Under the pieces are notes generated by a model that made no database searches, was not told the DNA's origin, and was given only the letters and a program-made list of their open reading frames with translations. This document shows, one piece after another, positions 61,547 to 64,000 of a stretch of 64,000 bases of DNA (its first letter is position 1; every line of letters starts with the position of its first letter). The stretch lies in the NCBI GenBank assembly GCA_040216555.1, contig JAVJOW010000038.1, forward strand, positions 434,001 to 498,000. Direction: 5' to 3'. A program made the position numbers and the translations under genes. The DNA comes from Arenibacter sp040216555. Its GTDB lineage: Bacteria; Bacteroidota; Bacteroidia; Flavobacteriales; Flavobacteriaceae.

Positions 61547-63580
61547 TTAAGTTAATCCGTTATACTTTCTGAAAAACCATTCCAGCGATAGCGCCGCAAT
61601 GATAATACCCAAAAGAAATTTAAAATCGATTAAAGGTACAACAATTTGTTTGCTTTTTTGAACAGGTACAAACTTAGGATCGGTTTCCAATGCCTTTACC
61701 AAGGAGTCCATTTGATCCGGAAAGTAAAGTTTTCCTGCTGTATTGTTTGCCAAACGATTCAGTTTGCCATAATTGCTGGAAGAAAATTGTTTTTCGGCAT
61801 CAAAATCCAATATGGTAAAGCTACCTGACCTGCTCAGCTTCTCTTTGGTTACAGTAGCAACAAAATCATATTTCCCTGGGGATAAATTGCTTAGGTCTGC
61901 CTCGTAGTATCCGTCTTTTAACAACATTGGAACTTCTATGGAGGTATTAGTGGATTTATTCCCCACTTTTATGTTGATGGACGCATTGGAATCAAATGCA
62001 AAAGCCTCATCAAAATAATTGGCCTTTATGTTTGTTTCGTTACTGTTATTGTATATAGTACTATAATCCAATACAAATCTATTTTTACCTTTGGTGGTCG
62101 AAAGGTAAAGGATCAATTTTCCTAGAAAGGCATCAAAATTCTTAAATGTTTGAACGTTCCGGTAATTTTGAACCCTCCATTTCCATATGTTTTCCCCGAC
62201 CAAGATGGCATGTTTTGCCGTCTCCTCCTCTACAGTGGTTAATAGGGGTTGGTCCATATCCACCCCTTTGATACGGACTTTTAACAAGGGTTCCCCCCTG
62301 CTTAAAATATTCACTGGCCCTGCATCGGATACAAGGGGCGGAAAACCCTCCAGGTCGAAATCTGAAATATCGAATTTTGAAAACGCGGCATTGGGGGTGG
62401 CAAATAATTCCTGCACAGGATAACCTGTTTCTATTAAGAAGTTATTTTGAATTTTGTTTACGAAATTCAGGTCGGTATAAGTGCCTAAGATGGTCAAGGA
62501 ATTGGAATTTCGTAATTGAATTTGTTTGTAAACCTTATCAAAAGATGCATCGGGCTGATAAAGTACATACACGTCAACCTCCTGCAATTTACTTAAATCG
62601 GTGTCGGGTCTATAAATGGAGACCAATCTTTGCTCGTTGCTCTCAATAGCTTTCTTAAGAGCTCCAATGTCCGGGTGTTGGACAGTAGAAATGATGGCCA
62701 CATTTGTTTTTTCATCCAATACTTCCACGGCCAATAATTTTTCATTGTTAGCCTTATTTTTTTCATTTGGCAGTGGAGCAATAATCACCTTAATGTTTTT
62801 AATCCCTACGGTACTGGCCTCTATCTGTGTGCTGACAATCTTAGTGTTGGAAATATTGGACAACGCAACTTTTTCCTTGTATAACATCTTTTCGTCCACA
62901 TAAACTTGTAATTCCGAAGAGACATCTTTCTTGCCGTCATAAGAAATAAAAACTTCCAAGGGGAATTTGTTCTTTAAAAAGGCATATCTATTGGCATTTA
63001 TTTGACTTATTGATATGTCATCATATTTGGTGGTATCCCCCAAAACTACAGGGTAAATAGGGAATTTTTGCCGTTTACCATAAAATTCATAATCTTCCCC
63101 TATGGTCTGATTGCCATCGGTAAACATCACTACTGCGGTATTGGTGCCGGTGAATATTTCTTTTAGACCAGCCAAGGCCTTAGAAATATTAGTGCTTTTT
63201 TCTGTGAAACCAAGGCTATCGGAATTGGATAAATCTGCTCCAAATCTGTAATTGAGTATATTGAAACTTTCCGATGATGACTCCATTTTATTCTTCAATG
63301 AAGACAAGTCGGAGATTATTGGAACCTTATCCTCTGACGTCATTGAAGATGAATTGTCTGTCAGTAGCACTAAATTGGTCTTTTCCAGGGTGTATTCGCG
63401 CTTGGTGAATTTTGGATTTATAATAAGCAATAGGGTTCCGAATATGGCCAAAAAACGCAAAAAGGAAAGGATTGCCTGAAGTTTTCCCTTCCTTTTGCTT
63501 TTATAGTAATACTGAAACAGTACTAGTGCCAGTGCCACAATGGCCGCGAGCAATATAAAAAGTATTGTTTGTATTTGCAT
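61547..63580 (-). CDS. Large vWA-domain membrane protein
   Basis: 677 residues. Two N-terminal membrane segments (about 5-23 and 37-57) precede a vWA-like domain (about 65-215) with MIDAS LLTDNSSSM and MFTDGNQ. A long periplasmic-type beta-rich region follows. A C-terminal membrane segment (about 652-670) precedes the short tail FFRKYNGLT. The order resembles Bacteroidota BatA-like or vWA gliding/stress proteins, but I cannot name a family. Upstream of the prohibitin gene. Confidence 0.75.
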   Translation of the reverse strand: MQIQTILFILLAAIVALALVLFQYYYKSKRKGKLQAILSFLRFLAIFGTLLLIINPKFTKREYTLEKTNLVLLTDNSSSMTSEDKVPIISDLSSLKNKMESSSESFNILNYRFGADLSNSDSLGFTEKSTNISKALAGLKEIFTGTNTAVVMFTDGNQTIGEDYEFYGKRQKFPIYPVVLGDTTKYDDISISQINANRYAFLKNKFPLEVFISYDGKKDVSSELQVYVDEKMLYKEKVALSNISNTKIVSTQIEASTVGIKNIKVIIAPLPNEKNKANNEKLLAVEVLDEKTNVAIISTVQHPDIGALKKAIESNEQRLVSIYRPDTDLSKLQEVDVYVLYQPDASFDKVYKQIQLRNSNSLTILGTYTDLNFVNKIQNNFLIETGYPVQELFATPNAAFSKFDISDFDLEGFPPLVSDAGPVNILSRGEPLLKVRIKGVDMDQPLLTTVEEETAKHAILVGENIWKWRVQNYRNVQTFKNFDAFLGKLILYLSTTKGKNRFVLDYSTIYNNSNETNIKANYFDEAFAFDSNASINIKVGNKSTNTSIEVPMLLKDGYYEADLSNLSPGKYDFVATVTKEKLSRSGSFTILDFDAEKQFSSSNYGKLNRLANNTAGKLYFPDQMDSLVKALETDPKFVPVQKSKQIVVPLIDFKFLLGIIIAALSLEWFFRKYNGLT

Positions 63581-63727
63581 TATTTAAGATCGTTGGAATT
63601 ATTGCTTTGAACTAGATACTTGAGAAATTGGTATGTAGCTTAGCGCTTGTTCAGCTAAGTGCCATGCCGTAACCTATAATTAGTATTTTTACAGCTAGTT
63701 CAAGGCCTATCTGGCCAAAAATTATAG

Positions 63728-64000
63728 CTAGGTAAGCATACCGCCATCCACATTTAAAACTTGTCCTGTGATATAGGCAGAGAGGTCCGAAGCTAAAAAA
63801 AGACAGGCATTGGCAACATCTTCTGGTTGACCCCCTCTTTTTAATGGAATTCCATCTCTCCATCCCTGTACTACCTTGGCATCTAACTTATCTGTCATTT
63901 CTGTTTCAATGAAGCCTGGTGCAATAGCATTGCATCTTATATTTCTAGAACCAAGTTCCAAGGCAATGGATTTTGTAAACCCGATCATTCCGGCTTTGGA
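63728..64000 (-). CDS. fabG: FabG-type short-chain dehydrogenase/reductase, 3' part
   Basis: 90 visible residues of the C-terminal part; the 5' part lies past 64000. The frame enters at SKAG, the end of the YxxSKAG catalytic motif. It continues MIGFTKSIALELGSRNIRCNAIAPGFIETEMT and the substrate/NADPH-side GQPEDVANACLFLASDLSAYITGQVLNVDGGML. This is the classical FabG signature. It reduces 3-oxoacyl-ACP in fatty-acid synthesis; a general short-chain reductase is the alternative, since only the tail is seen. Same strand as the vWA protein, 147 bases upstream of it. Confidence 0.85.
   Translation of the reverse strand, partial: SKAGMIGFTKSIALELGSRNIRCNAIAPGFIETEMTDKLDAKVVQGWRDGIPLKRGGQPEDVANACLFLASDLSAYITGQVLNVDGGMLT

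Noticed and set aside
1..64000. CRISPR arrays, tRNA/rRNA genes, IS elements, prophage and riboswitches
   Set aside because: I looked for regularly spaced repeats, tRNA T-arm patterns, transposase motifs, phage structural genes and the better-known riboswitch consensus elements and saw none.

Overview
This 64 kb window is chromosomal DNA from a member of the Bacteroidota, most likely a marine Flavobacteriaceae. The grounds are low-GC intergenic DNA and a 287-residue primary-type sigma factor of the Bacteroidota form. Others are carboxypeptidase-regulatory domains on TonB-type proteins, Bacteroidota-type promoter boxes (TAnnTTTG), few Shine-Dalgarno sites, a bifunctional HisB and a fused HisIE. 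I see no rRNA, tRNA, CRISPR array, IS element or prophage. The region reads as core chromosome with some lineage-specific genes.

Layout. 0-5 kb: a TonB-dependent receptor with an upstream His-rich membrane protein (likely metal uptake) and a secreted amidohydrolase. 5.1-14.8 kb: one long minus-strand operon that encodes a two-subunit molybdenum hydroxylase (IorA/IorB type, Tat-exported) followed by MoaD, MoaA, MobA, a MoeB-rhodanese fusion, a YdjC deacetylase, MoeA, XdhC and MocA. This covers making, cytidylating and inserting the cofactor. 14.9-24.5 kb: sugar-phosphate isomerase, vWA and OmpA lipoproteins, a phosphodiesterase/alkaline phosphatase fusion, an M14 peptidase/amidase/3D-domain envelope group, an FRG-domain protein and an acetyltransferase. 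25-33.8 kb: two carboxypeptidase-regulatory-domain proteins, a one-domain DEAD-box protein flanked by two copies of a hairpin repeat, MenB, a glycosyltransferase, a helicase and a DUF6155-like protein. 33.9-39.2 kb: an RpoD-type sigma factor facing a minus-strand group made of a degenerate hybrid histidine kinase, a membrane-anchored HEAT-like protein and two tandem, mutually similar micro-proteins. 39.2-52.6 kb: M19 dipeptidase, thioesterase, CysE-CysM, CorA, a divergent TruA, a MoxR/ChlI-type ATPase with its vWA partner, a DUF1853 protein and a GH109-like oxidoreductase. 52.7-60.7 kb: the complete his operon (hisG-GNAT-hisD-hisC-hisB-hisH-hisA-hisF-hisIE), preceded by a leader peptide with four consecutive His codons and a terminator. 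60.7-64 kb: prohibitin-like protein, a vWA membrane protein and the 3' part of a FabG-type reductase cut by the window edge.

The most interesting observations are: (1) a translation-attenuation control region for the his operon, with a visible leader peptide, terminator and possible antiterminator pairing; (2) a pair of unannotated 32-33 residue proteins sharing a YLxFxxDLNEIL core, downstream of a signalling locus; (3) a hybrid histidine kinase whose phospho-acceptor His is Asp while its receiver and HPt residues are intact; (4) a two-copy hairpin plus micro-ORF repeat around a minimal DEAD-box gene; (5) a MoeB homologue that lost one Cys from each zinc CxxC pair. Function calls rest on motif recognition by eye; no database search was possible.
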